Assembly (NCBI GenBank): GCA_943372645.1
Contig: CALRZN010000003.1
Location: 186,001 to 250,000, forward strand
Length of the DNA stretch: 64,000 nt
From: VBWE01 sp943372645
GTDB taxonomy: Bacteria > Bacteroidota > Bacteroidia > Palsa-965
Reading direction: 5' to 3'
Position numbers and translations under genes: made by a program. The notes beneath the pieces were generated by a model. That model did not search any database, was not told the DNA's origin, and saw only the letters and a program-made list of their open reading frames with translations. Below are positions 7,059 to 15,877 of the stretch, one piece after another (position 1 is the stretch's first letter; each line of letters starts with the position of its first letter).

Positions 7059-9491
7059 ATGGCAAAAAACTTAGTTATTGTGGAGTCGCCTGCAAAGGCA
7101 AAAACCATAGAAGGATTCCTGGGAAGCGACTTCCTGGTAAAGTCAAGTTTCGGACACGTACGCGACCTCGCAAAAAAAGGGCTTGCGGTTGATACGGATA
7201 ACCAGTTCAACCCCAGTTACGAGGTTTCTCCTGAAAAAGAAAAAGTAGTAAGTGAACTTAAAAAATTAGTGAAGTCGGCCGAAGTGGTTTGGCTCGCAAC
7301 GGACGAGGACCGGGAAGGAGAAGCCATTTCGTGGCACCTGCTCGAAACCTTAAACCTCGATGAGTCGAAAACCAAACGCATCGTATTTCACGAAATCACC
7401 AAGCCGGCCATCCTGAAAGCGATTCAGTCGCCGCGCACCATTGATAAAAACTTAGTGGATGCCCAGCAGGCGCGCCGTATTCTCGATCGCCTCGTGGGTT
7501 TTGAACTTTCGCCGATTCTCTGGAAAAAAATCCGTCCGTCGCTGTCGGCCGGCCGTGTGCAGAGTGTGGCCGTGCGCCTGCTCGTAGAACGCGAACGTGA
7601 AATTATCGCACACAAAAGCAGTTCGTCGTTTAAAGTAACTGCCGTGTTTACCGTTAACGGCGCTCCGCTGAAAGCCGAGCTGAATAAAAAATTTACGTCG
7701 CACGACGATGCGCAGGCGTTCCTGGAAAAATGCAAAGGCGCAAACTTTACCATCGACCAGCTCGAAACAAAACCTGCGCGCAAATCGCCGTCGGCTCCGT
7801 TTACCACATCCACACTGCAGCAGGAAGCCAGCCGCAAACTCGGTTTTTCGGTTGCACGTACCATGACGGTTGCACAGCGCCTGTATGAATCCGGTAAAAT
7901 CACTTACATGCGAACCGATTCGGTGAACCTGTCGGAAACCGCGGTACAGAAAGCGAAAGAAGAAATCACAAATAACTACGGGCCGAAATATTCGAACCCG
8001 CGGCAATATAAAACCAAGAGCAAAGGCGCACAGGAAGCTCACGAAGCCATCCGCCCCACGTATCTTGAAAACAGCAGCGTAGGCGGCGAACGTGATGAAC
8101 AGCGCCTCTACGACCTGATCTGGAAACGCACCGTGGCTTCGCAGATGAGCGATGCGGAACTGGAAAAAACAACAGCCACCATTGCAGTATCCACAGCAAC
8201 AGAACGTTTTGTGGCACAGGGTGAAGTACTGAAGTTCGACGGTTTCCTGAAAGTGTACATGGAGTCGAGCGACGACGACGGCAGCGAAGAAAAAGAACAG
8301 GAAGGCATGCTGCCCCCGATGAACCAGGGTGATGTGCTCGGCAGCAATTCTATCACGGCAATGCAGCGCTTCACGCACCACGCGCCGCGCTATACGGAAG
8401 CAAGCCTCGTGAAAAAACTGGAAGAACTCGGCATCGGCCGCCCGTCAACTTACGCGCCGACCATTTCCACCATTCAGAACCGCGAATACGTGGTGAAAGA
8501 AGACCGCGAAGGAACACCGCGCCAGTACACTGTGCTCACGCTTGCGAAAAACGAAATCACTGAAGAAAAACGCACCGAAAATACCGGCGCTGAAAAAGCA
8601 AAACTGTTCCCCACCGATATCGGCATGGTGGTAACAGATTTCCTGCTCCAGCATTTTCCGGGCATTCTTGATTTTAATTTCACGGCATCTGTTGAACAGG
8701 ATTTCGATGAAATTGCAGAAGGCAAAATTGACTGGCGCAAAATGCTGGATCAGTTTTACCGCCCGTTCCACAAAGACGTGGAGAAAACCGTGGAAACATC
8801 AGAACGCGCCGGCGGCGACCGTGAACTGGGCGTTGATCCCGTGAGCGGCATGAAAGTGTATGTTCGCATCGGCCGTTTTGGTCCGCTTGCGCAGATCGGC
8901 GAATCGGACAACGAAGTGAAACCGCGTTACGCCAGCCTCCGCAAAGACCAGCGCCTCGAAACCATCACACTCGCGGAAGCGCTCGACCTGTTCAAACTGC
9001 CCCGCGTAATCGGTATGTTCGAAGACAAGGAAATGAAAGTAAGCATCGGCCGTTTCGGACCATACATCCTGCACAACAGTGTGTTTGTTTCCATTCCGAA
9101 AGGTGATGATCCGCTTTCGATTACCGACGAACGTGGTATTGAACTTATTCTTGCGAAACGCAAAACAGACGCCGAACGCGAAATCAAAACATTTGCTGCC
9201 GAAGGTCGTCCCGAAGTAAAACTGCTCAACGGCCGCTGGGGCCCGTACCTCGCCATCGAGAAAAATAATTACAAGCTCCCGAAAGGCACCGAGCCCGCAA
9301 CACTTTCACTTGACGAGTGTCTGAAAATTGCCGCAGAAGCGGATGCAAAAGGTCCCGCATTCAAACGCGGCGGTTTCGGCAAAGGCGCGAAAAAAGAAAC
9401 ACCGGCCAAAAAAGCACCCGCAGCCAAAAAAACAGCAGCAAAAAAGAAAGCCGCTCCGAAAAAAGCCGCCGCAAAGAAAAAAGCGGAGTAA
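7059..9491 (+). CDS. topA: DNA topoisomerase I (type IA) with Lys/Ala-rich tail
   Basis: Relaxes negative supercoils by transient single-strand cleavage. The start at 7059 is chosen because MAKNLVIVESPAKAKTIEGF is the conserved family N-terminus; the frame is open further upstream but that part is low-complexity. The 810-residue protein has a TOPRIM domain with DEDREGE (82-88) and the active-site tyrosine in ITYMRTDS (Tyr283). Instead of zinc fingers the C-terminus has three GRFGP/GRWGP-type repeats. The last roughly 45 residues are a Lys/Ala/Pro tail resembling histone H1-like tails, probably for non-specific DNA binding. A strong terminator follows. Confidence 0.98.
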   Translation: MAKNLVIVESPAKAKTIEGFLGSDFLVKSSFGHVRDLAKKGLAVDTDNQFNPSYEVSPEKEKVVSELKKLVKSAEVVWLATDEDREGEAISWHLLETLNLDESKTKRIVFHEITKPAILKAIQSPRTIDKNLVDAQQARRILDRLVGFELSPILWKKIRPSLSAGRVQSVAVRLLVEREREIIAHKSSSSFKVTAVFTVNGAPLKAELNKKFTSHDDAQAFLEKCKGANFTIDQLETKPARKSPSAPFTTSTLQQEASRKLGFSVARTMTVAQRLYESGKITYMRTDSVNLSETAVQKAKEEITNNYGPKYSNPRQYKTKSKGAQEAHEAIRPTYLENSSVGGERDEQRLYDLIWKRTVASQMSDAELEKTTATIAVSTATERFVAQGEVLKFDGFLKVYMESSDDDGSEEKEQEGMLPPMNQGDVLGSNSITAMQRFTHHAPRYTEASLVKKLEELGIGRPSTYAPTISTIQNREYVVKEDREGTPRQYTVLTLAKNEITEEKRTENTGAEKAKLFPTDIGMVVTDFLLQHFPGILDFNFTASVEQDFDEIAEGKIDWRKMLDQFYRPFHKDVEKTVETSERAGGDRELGVDPVSGMKVYVRIGRFGPLAQIGESDNEVKPRYASLRKDQRLETITLAEALDLFKLPRVIGMFEDKEMKVSIGRFGPYILHNSVFVSIPKGDDPLSITDERGIELILAKRKTDAEREIKTFAAEGRPEVKLLNGRWGPYLAIEKNNYKLPKGTEPATLSLDECLKIAAEADAKGPAFKRGGFGKGAKKETPAKKAPAAKKTAAKKKAAPKKAAAKKKAE

Positions 9492-9529
9492 GATATTCTG
9501 AGCGACTTGTTCGCTCAACTGAAAATTTT

Positions 9530-9579
9530 ACAACACCAGTCATCCTGAGCGGATTCGAAGGAGGCTGGTGTTGTTTTTT
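9530..9579 (+). terminator. Terminator after topA with a REP-like loop
   Basis: A perfect 10 bp stem, ACAACACCAG (9530-9539) with CTGGTGTTGT (9565-9574), is followed by six T. The 25-nt loop contains a CATCCTGAGCGGATTCGAAG motif (9541-9560). A related CTTCGACTCCGCTCAG motif appears in opposite orientation near 26815 and, degenerate, near 31086, so this terminator seems to have absorbed a dispersed repeat. Confidence 0.85.
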
Positions 9580-9677
9580 ATCAACATACGTTCAAAAGTC
9601 ATTTTCCGTCCCCCGTATCTTTTTGTGATCTTTGTGTTATAGGGTTGTTGTCCACCAAAAAACGGCCCTGTTTCGCT

Positions 9678-10859
9678 ATGCTGATTGAATTTACAGACAT
9701 TTTCGAACCGGTTAGTCTGCAACGCTTTTCAGGCGGGGTCGATTATCTGCCGGCGCAACTGGGCAAGGTGATGCGCATTCACGCAGAAGAAACGGGTTTC
9801 CCGGATCTCGGCGGAATACACCTGGCGCTCATCGGTGTGAAAGACGACCGCCTGGCCCGCGCCAACGAAGGCTGCGCGCTGGCTCCCGATGCCGTGCGCG
9901 AATACCTCTACCGACTCAACCAGGGCCCATGGGAAATGCAGATGGCTGATCTCGGCAACATCAGGCAGGGACATACCCCGGCAGATACCGCTTTTGCGCT
10001 GGCTTCGGTTATGACTGATCTGCTGAAACAAAATATTATTCCCGTAGTTATCGGGGGCGGGCAGGAGCTTACGTATGCGCAATACCTGGCTTACAAACCG
10101 CTGGAGCAGACTGTAAACATTGTTGCCATTGATCCGCTGTTCGATCTTGGCGAAGCCGAAGCCGAACTGCATTCGCATTCCTGGCTCAGCCGCATCATTC
10201 TGCAGCAGCCCAACTACCTGTTTAATTACAGCAACATCGGTTTCCAGACCTACTTTGTGGACCAGGCTTCGGTGGAACTGATGGCGAAACTGAATTTTGA
10301 TATTCACCGCCTCGGCGAAGCACGCGCCAGCCTCGAAAGCATGGAGCCGGTAATCCGAAACGCGGACATGCTCACCTTCGATATGGCCGCCATCCGACGC
10401 AGCGAAGCCCCCGGCAACGCACTGGCCGGACCAAACGGCTTTTTCGGCGACGAAGCCTGCCGCATTGCCCGGTACGCCGGCATCAGCGACAAATTATCAT
10501 CCATCGGGTTTTATGAAATGAACCCGGCTTTTGATACCGCCGGCCAAACCGCGCACCTGCTGGCCCAGATGATCTGGTGTTTTGCAGATGGATACTACGG
10601 CCGCAAAAGTGATTTTCCGTTTACCGATTTTTCAGCGTACACGAAGTACCGTGTGTTCCTGAAAGATCAGCAACACGAAATAGTTTTTTACAAAAGTTCA
10701 CGCAGCGACCGGTGGTGGATGGAGGTACCCTATCCGCCCGATAAACGCCTGCGTTTTGAAAGGCATCACCTCGTGCCCTGTACATACCAGGATTATGAAG
10801 TGGCCTGCAAGGAAGAAATGCCCGACCGGTGGTGGCAGACCTTCCAGAAACTGAGCTGA
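9678..10859 (+). CDS. Arginase/formimidoylglutamase-fold protein with degenerate metal site
   Basis: Ureohydrolase-fold family; active members hydrolyse arginine, agmatine or formimidoylglutamate with a di-manganese centre. The start at 9678 (MLIEFTDIFEPVSLQ) is preferred over 9645 because it fits the usual N-terminus. In this 393-residue protein the metal motifs are altered: GGxHS reads GGGQE (126-130), DxHxD reads DPLFD (152-156), and the last motif retains only TFD followed by MAA. Several ligands are therefore missing and ureohydrolase activity is doubtful. Its position between topA and porP/gldKLMN matches a recurrent Bacteroidota arrangement, so it may have a structural or regulatory role for type IX secretion (inference). 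Confidence 0.8.
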   Translation: MLIEFTDIFEPVSLQRFSGGVDYLPAQLGKVMRIHAEETGFPDLGGIHLALIGVKDDRLARANEGCALAPDAVREYLYRLNQGPWEMQMADLGNIRQGHTPADTAFALASVMTDLLKQNIIPVVIGGGQELTYAQYLAYKPLEQTVNIVAIDPLFDLGEAEAELHSHSWLSRIILQQPNYLFNYSNIGFQTYFVDQASVELMAKLNFDIHRLGEARASLESMEPVIRNADMLTFDMAAIRRSEAPGNALAGPNGFFGDEACRIARYAGISDKLSSIGFYEMNPAFDTAGQTAHLLAQMIWCFADGYYGRKSDFPFTDFSAYTKYRVFLKDQQHEIVFYKSSRSDRWWMEVPYPPDKRLRFERHHLVPCTYQDYEVACKEEMPDRWWQTFQKLS

Positions 10860-10892
10860 GCAAGCTCCTGATACACATGACCAGGAGTTTGC
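10860..10892 (+). other. Stem-loop after the arginase-like gene
   Basis: GCAAGCTCCTG (10860-10870) pairs with CAGGAGTTTGC (10882-10892; one G-U) around an 11-nt loop, beginning at the stop codon. There is no T run, so it is more likely an mRNA-stabilising or attenuating hairpin than an intrinsic terminator. Confidence 0.45.
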
Positions 10893-10986
10893 AGGAAGTT
10901 CGTTTCGTTCAATGTAATAGTTAACCCGGTGCACAATCAGCGTAGGGCAAACCGGCTGAATAAAGTGCATTAAAACACATGAAACG

Positions 10987-12000
10987 ATGAACAGAATTCT
11001 TACAACTCTTGGTTTTGCGATGATCGGATACGCGGCGATGGCACAGCAGGATCCGCAATTCACACAGTACATGTTTAACCGCATGTTCGAAAATCCCGGC
11101 TACACCGGTTCCAACAAATCACTCTGCGCTACGATCATTCACCGCCAGCAGTGGACCGGTTTCGACGGCAACCCGGTAACGAGCGGCATTACGCTGGATT
11201 ACGCATTGGGTGATAAACGCCAGCACGGCGTCGGCATCAACATTATGATAGATGACCTCGGCTTTGAAAGCACCAGGCATTACCGGGCAAACTACGCATA
11301 CCACTTTGGGGTGATGGATGGAGCAGGCGATATCGGAATCGGTGTAAGCATCGGTGCCATCAGCAAAATAATCGGTCCGGGCTCCGGAACCGGTAACAAC
11401 ACCGGCTGGCTGTCAACCCAAACCTGGCAGAACGATCCTTCAATTCCGCCCCTGCTGAAAAAAAATGCATTTGATGCCGGCCTGGGTGTTTTCTTCAGTA
11501 CTGAAAAAATGCACTTCGGCATTGCATCCGGTCACCTCGCAGCTAATAATGTGAACGGCGGACAAAGCTCCCCGATCGGAAATCCACCCCAGCCACATAA
11601 AATGGTTTATGCCCTTGCACGTCACTATTATATCATTGGTGGTTACGACTGGGATATTGCCGGTGACCAGGAGTGGGTGTTACGCCCGAGCTTCCTGTTC
11701 AAGTCCGATGCCGCTATCACACAATTCGACCTGAATGCGAACATCCTGATGAAACAGCGGTTCTGGGTAGGCGCTTCGTACCGCCTGCAGGATGCCATCG
11801 CCCCGGTACTGGGTTACCAGCAGCCGTTCAATACCAAGTACGGGCAGTCGAAACTGCGCATCGGGCTTTCGTACGATGTAACCACGTCGCAACTGAAGAA
11901 CTATAATAACGGTACGTACGAAGCGGTGGTCAATTACTGCCACCCGCTCGGTAAACCAAATCATGTAGTAGGCCACGAAGATGTACGTAACTTCTTCTGA
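10987..12000 (+). CDS. PorP/SprF family type IX secretion outer-membrane protein, copy 1
   Basis: PorP/SprF proteins are outer-membrane beta-barrels that work with the T9SS trans-envelope machine and with attachment of some cargo. The 337-residue product has a signal peptide (MNRILTTLGFAMIGYAAMAQ) and then the family start QDPQFTQYMFN. The body is made of amphipathic strands rich in Gly, Tyr and aromatic residues, ending in a charged tail. It is closely similar over its whole length to the next gene, and the similarity extends into the 5' leader (ACACATGAAAC before each start), so the pair arose by tandem duplication. It is the first gene of the gld block. Confidence 0.9.
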   Translation: MNRILTTLGFAMIGYAAMAQQDPQFTQYMFNRMFENPGYTGSNKSLCATIIHRQQWTGFDGNPVTSGITLDYALGDKRQHGVGINIMIDDLGFESTRHYRANYAYHFGVMDGAGDIGIGVSIGAISKIIGPGSGTGNNTGWLSTQTWQNDPSIPPLLKKNAFDAGLGVFFSTEKMHFGIASGHLAANNVNGGQSSPIGNPPQPHKMVYALARHYYIIGGYDWDIAGDQEWVLRPSFLFKSDAAITQFDLNANILMKQRFWVGASYRLQDAIAPVLGYQQPFNTKYGQSKLRIGLSYDVTTSQLKNYNNGTYEAVVNYCHPLGKPNHVVGHEDVRNFF

Positions 12001-12149
12001 CCTGCCTGAACAAAACGGTAAACGGTGCCACTGTTGACATTATGTTAACTATTTACGGGCTGGTCGCCGGGTGGCTTTTGGCTCCGGAAAACGGGTAAAA
12101 TTGAAGCAGCTTAGACTGTTGATATAAACAGCCAAAAGTTTACAAATAT

Positions 12150-12167
12150 TTGTTTTGTTCAAAACAA
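12150..12167. promoter_or_regulatory. Palindrome upstream of the second porP/sprF gene
   Basis: TTGTTTTG (12150-12157), two bases, CAAAACAA (12160-12167) form a perfect 8-bp inverted repeat 69 bp before the ATG of copy 2. The equivalent site is absent before copy 1. It could be an operator giving the paralogues different control, or chance in AT-rich DNA. Confidence 0.35.
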
Positions 12168-12235
12168 TGTTTAACTTAGCGCGCTATCAGTTCGGGAAAC
12201 CGGCTGAATAACGCGCATAAAAAACACATGAAACT

Positions 12236-13258
12236 ATGAAAAGAGTCCTTACTACTCTTGGTTTTGCGATGATCGGATACGCTGCGATGGCACAGCAGGA
12301 TCCGCAATTCACGCAGTACATGTTCAACCGCATGTTCGATAACCCCGGATACACCGGTTCCAACAAATCGCTCTGCGCTACGGTAATTCACCGCCAGCAG
12401 TGGACCGGTTTCGACGGCAACCCGGTAACCAGTGGTATTACGTTAGATTATGCATTTGGTGGCATGCGTCAGCATGGTATCGGTGTAAACGTAATGATCG
12501 ACGACCTGGGTTTTGAAAGCACAAAACACTATCGTGCAAACTATGCATTCCACATCCCGGTAATGGGTGGCGAAGGTGACATCGGAATCGGTGTAACCCT
12601 CGGTGCAATCAGCAAAGTAATCGGTCCCGGTTCAGGAACCGGTTCCAACACCGGCTGGCTTGCAACCCAGACCTGGCAGAACGACCCGTCTATTCCGCCA
12701 CTGCTGAAAAAGACGACGTTTGATGCCGGCTTCGGTGTATTCTTCAGCACACAGAAAATCCACTTTGGTATCGCTTCTTCGCACCTCGCTGCGAATGATC
12801 TTAAAGGAGGAACAGCTACTGTTACAAATCCGCAGACCAACCAGACCACACTTCATAATATGATTTTCGCCCTGGCGCGTCACTATTATGTAATCGGTGG
12901 TTATGATTGGGACATTGACGGCAGCGGCGACTGGGTTTTACGCCCGAGCTTCCTGCTGAAGTCAGATGCAGCTATTACGCAGTTCGACCTGAATGCAAAC
13001 ATCCTTATGAAACAGCGTTTCTGGCTGGGTGCTTCTTACCGTCTGCAGGATGCAATCGCCCCGGTACTGGGTTACCAGCAGCCGTTCAAAGTAAAATACG
13101 GTGAGTCGAAGCTCCGCATCGGTCTTTCGTACGATGTGACCACTTCGCAGCTCAAGAATTACAATAACGGAACTTACGAAGCAGTGGTAAATTACTGCCA
13201 CCCGCTTGGTAAAACTCCGAAAGTTGAAGGCCACGAAGACGTTCGTAACTTCTTCTAA
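12236..13258 (+). CDS. PorP/SprF family type IX secretion outer-membrane protein, copy 2
   Basis: The 340-residue paralogue of the preceding gene has the same signal peptide type (MKRVLTTLGFAMIGYAAMAQ) and the same QDPQFTQYMFN start. Most differences fall in the surface-loop-like region at about residues 180-215 (DLKGGTATVTNPQTNQTTL versus a shorter loop in copy 1), as expected for outer-membrane barrels with divergent loops. Codon choice differs from copy 1 at many synonymous sites, so the duplication is not recent or selection has acted on codons. It is followed by a probable terminator and then gldK. Confidence 0.9.
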   Translation: MKRVLTTLGFAMIGYAAMAQQDPQFTQYMFNRMFDNPGYTGSNKSLCATVIHRQQWTGFDGNPVTSGITLDYAFGGMRQHGIGVNVMIDDLGFESTKHYRANYAFHIPVMGGEGDIGIGVTLGAISKVIGPGSGTGSNTGWLATQTWQNDPSIPPLLKKTTFDAGFGVFFSTQKIHFGIASSHLAANDLKGGTATVTNPQTNQTTLHNMIFALARHYYVIGGYDWDIDGSGDWVLRPSFLLKSDAAITQFDLNANILMKQRFWLGASYRLQDAIAPVLGYQQPFKVKYGESKLRIGLSYDVTTSQLKNYNNGTYEAVVNYCHPLGKTPKVEGHEDVRNFF

Positions 13259-13326
13259 ACAAACAGCTTAGAAGATTTTTGAAACTTTGTTCTTCAATAG
13301 TGCGTTAAATAAATTCTGTTCTGCAG

Positions 13327-13356
13327 AATCATCATACACAACAGTATGGTGATTTT
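13327..13356 (+). terminator. Weak terminator between porP copy 2 and gldK
   Basis: AATCATCATAC (13327-13337) pairs with GTATGGTGATT (13344-13354, one G-U) around ACAACA, running into TTTT. A second short hairpin (GGCAATG 13369-13375 with CATTGCC 13385-13391) follows without a T run. Together they could partly uncouple gldKLMN from the porP genes. Confidence 0.5.
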
Positions 13357-13460
13357 GTGCAATACAAAGGCAATGATTGGGAACCATTGCCGTTATAAGT
13401 AGCATACCCGGCCTGGAAACCGGTAAAAGGAATTACTACTAAAAGGAAAAACAACCAAAG

Positions 13461-13466
13461 AGGAGG
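13461..13466 (+). promoter_or_regulatory. Strong Shine-Dalgarno sequence before gldK
   Basis: AGGAGG ends four bases before the gldK ATG (13471). This is notable because almost no other gene in the window has such a motif; Bacteroidota usually start translation from A-rich leaders without Shine-Dalgarno pairing. It supports the chosen gldK start. Confidence 0.6.
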
Positions 13467-13470
13467 CAAC

Positions 13471-14892
13471 ATGAGAAAGTTGTTGTTAATTGGAAGTGCA
13501 GCCGTTCTGGCGGCCAGTTGTCAGACAGACAATGGGCAGCTGATGGGCGTTCAGGACCGTCCTGCATTTTTCCAGTTCGACCCGTATGGTATGCTGTACT
13601 GTCCGATGGGCAGCTACAATATGGGGCCGAGTGATGAAGATGTACCTTATGCGCATACCACGAAAGCAAAGACGGTATCCGTACAGGCATTCTACATCGA
13701 TCAGACCGAGATCTCGAATAACGAGTATCGTCAGTTTGTTTATGACGTGAGAGACTCTATTGCCCGCCGTATGCTGGCGGAGAACTACGAGGAAGATTAC
13801 ATTATCGCCCTCGAAGATTGGCAGGGTGGTGCCGATAACGGCCCTGTCTATATTGAAGACGATTATCCGGATCCGCCACCGCTGAACAAGCACGAAAAAG
13901 TGCGTTGGGATGAGGAAGATCCTGAATATAAAGCAACACTCGTTGATATGTATCTGCCGCCGGAAGAACGCTTCTACCGTCAGAAACAGATCGACACCCG
14001 TAAACTGCTGTTCGAATACTACCGTATCGACGTGCGTAAAGCGGCTGTTAAAGCCAACCGTTTTATCCCGAAAACAGTTCCGAGCGGTCGTGCAAACAAT
14101 CCGAACAAACAATTCCCGACTGGTCAGGGCTCGTATACCGTTGACGGTAAAACAGGCCTGAACCGCAGTGTGTTCATTGTTAAGGATATCATTAACGTAT
14201 ATCCGGATACACTGGCGTGGGTACATGACTTTACCTATTCTTTTAACGAGCCGATGACCAACATGTATTTCTGGCATCCGGCTTATGACGACTACCCGGT
14301 AGTAGGCGTAACCTGGAAACAGGCCCGCGCGTTCTGTATCTGGCGTACCTGGCTGTTGAACACCTGGCTCACCGAAAACGGTGAATCGTGGGTGAACGAC
14401 TTCCGTCTGCCGACAGAAGCAGAGTGGGAATACGCTGCACGCGGTGGTCTGCAACTCAGCCCGTTCCCGTGGGGCGGTCCGTACATCCGCAATGCACGCG
14501 GTTGCTTCCTCGGTAACTTTAAACCGATGCGCGGCTCGTATATTGATGACGGTGGTTTCCACACGGTAAAAATCTTCTCGTATAACCCGAACGACTGGGG
14601 TATCTACTGTATGGCTGGTAACGCAGCTGAATGGACAGTAAATGCATTCGACGAATCGGCATACGACTTTATGCATGACCTGAACCCGGATTATCAGTAT
14701 GAACCGATGGGTCCGGAGGAACAGATTCCGGTACTTAACCGCAAAGTAATCCGCGGTGGTTCATGGAAAGATTTCGGCCACTACCTTCAGGTAAGTACCC
14801 GTACCTATGAATACCAAGATACGGCTAAATGTTATGTTGGATTTCGTTGTGTCATGACCTACCTTGGCCGTTCGAAAGACGATGATTTGTAA
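13471..14892 (+). CDS. gldK: Gliding motility / type IX secretion lipoprotein GldK
   Basis: GldK (PorK) is an outer-membrane lipoprotein that forms, with GldN, the periplasmic ring of the type IX secretion system. The 473-residue protein begins with a lipoprotein signal ending in LAASC (Cys17). Most of the rest is an FGE/sulfatase-modifying-factor fold: FYIDQTEISNNEYRQF near residue 70, RLPTEAEWEYAARGG near 310, GNAAEWTVNAFDES near 390, and the closing IRGGSWKDFG and YVGFRCVM. Length matches known GldK proteins (about 460-480). It is the first gene of gldKLMN. Confidence 0.96.
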   Translation: MRKLLLIGSAAVLAASCQTDNGQLMGVQDRPAFFQFDPYGMLYCPMGSYNMGPSDEDVPYAHTTKAKTVSVQAFYIDQTEISNNEYRQFVYDVRDSIARRMLAENYEEDYIIALEDWQGGADNGPVYIEDDYPDPPPLNKHEKVRWDEEDPEYKATLVDMYLPPEERFYRQKQIDTRKLLFEYYRIDVRKAAVKANRFIPKTVPSGRANNPNKQFPTGQGSYTVDGKTGLNRSVFIVKDIINVYPDTLAWVHDFTYSFNEPMTNMYFWHPAYDDYPVVGVTWKQARAFCIWRTWLLNTWLTENGESWVNDFRLPTEAEWEYAARGGLQLSPFPWGGPYIRNARGCFLGNFKPMRGSYIDDGGFHTVKIFSYNPNDWGIYCMAGNAAEWTVNAFDESAYDFMHDLNPDYQYEPMGPEEQIPVLNRKVIRGGSWKDFGHYLQVSTRTYEYQDTAKCYVGFRCVMTYLGRSKDDDL

Positions 14893-14961
14893 GCGTGTAT
14901 TTCCAAACCAAAACAAACCGATAATTACCCGTATTATTAACCAAAAACAAACCAAGTAAAT

Positions 14962-15825
14962 ATGAGCGGTGGAAACAGCTTTTTCGCTAGCAAGAAATGG
15001 AAAAATTTCATGGCCAAGCTTTACGGCTTTGGTGCAGCGATTGTAATCGTAGGTGCGCTTTTTAAAATCCAGCACTGGCCGGGTGCAGGTATGATGCTTA
15101 TTATAGGTCTCGGCACGGAGGCAGTAATCTTTATTTTCTCGGCGTTTGAACCGATTCATGAAGAGTACGACTGGTCTTTGGTTTACCCTGAACTCGCCGG
15201 ATTAGAAGGCGAAGGCGGACGTGAACTGGAAGCCGGAAAAGATGAAATGTCAGTTACCGAACAACTGGACAACATGCTTACCGAAGCGAAAATCGGACCT
15301 GAGCTGATCGAAAGCCTGGGCGCTGGTTTACGCAACCTGAGTGAAAACGCATCGAAACTTGGTGATGTAACTGACGCTACAGTTGCTTCGAAAGAGTTTT
15401 CGGACAACCTGCTCAAAGCAAGCCGCACTGTTGACGGTCTTTCGCAGACCTACGAACGTGCTAACGAAAGCGTAGGCCAGTCAGTTGATCAGCTTGCAAA
15501 CTCATACTCGCGTGCTGCAAAAGCACTCGAAGCGATGAGCGTTGCAAACGAAACCTCACAGGGTTACAACGATCAGCTTGCTAAGGTTTCGAAAAACCTG
15601 TCGGCACTCAACGCAGCTTACGAACTGCAGCTCCAGGGTTCTAACGAACACCTCAAAGCAACCGAAAAACTGTACTCGGGAATCGGCGAAATGCTGACCA
15701 ACCTGAACGATTCGCTCGACGATACACGCAAGTACCGTACAGAGATTTCGAGCCTGGCTACGAACCTCGAGCAGCTTAACACAGTTTACGGAAACATGCT
15801 GTCTGCTATGAACGTTCGCCGCTAA
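14962..15825 (+). CDS. gldL: Type IX secretion motor protein GldL
   Basis: GldL forms, with GldM, the proton-driven inner-membrane motor of T9SS and gliding. The 287-residue protein has two membrane helices near the N-terminus (about residues 18-38 and 45-62), with the conserved segment KIQHWPGAGMM between them, and a glutamate in the second helix region (GLGTEAVIFIFSAFEP) in a position typical of the proton path. The rest is a long cytoplasmic coiled-coil-like tail with repeated ASKLG-, QSVDQLANSYSRA-like heptads. The gene is 69 bp after gldK and 52 bp before gldM. Confidence 0.96.
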   Translation: MSGGNSFFASKKWKNFMAKLYGFGAAIVIVGALFKIQHWPGAGMMLIIGLGTEAVIFIFSAFEPIHEEYDWSLVYPELAGLEGEGGRELEAGKDEMSVTEQLDNMLTEAKIGPELIESLGAGLRNLSENASKLGDVTDATVASKEFSDNLLKASRTVDGLSQTYERANESVGQSVDQLANSYSRAAKALEAMSVANETSQGYNDQLAKVSKNLSALNAAYELQLQGSNEHLKATEKLYSGIGEMLTNLNDSLDDTRKYRTEISSLATNLEQLNTVYGNMLSAMNVRR

Positions 15826-15877
15826 TTGCGACCGTTTAAAAACATATTGTTGAACTTAAAAAACGGAATAACGCAAA

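Noticed and set aside
7452..8381. 309-codon open frame opposite topA
   Set aside because: It is antisense to a fully conserved topoisomerase; its residue composition (Cys/His/Phe-rich) is typical of antisense shadow frames.
10860..10892. Intrinsic terminator after the arginase-like gene
   Set aside because: The hairpin is good but no T run follows, so it is listed only as a stem-loop.
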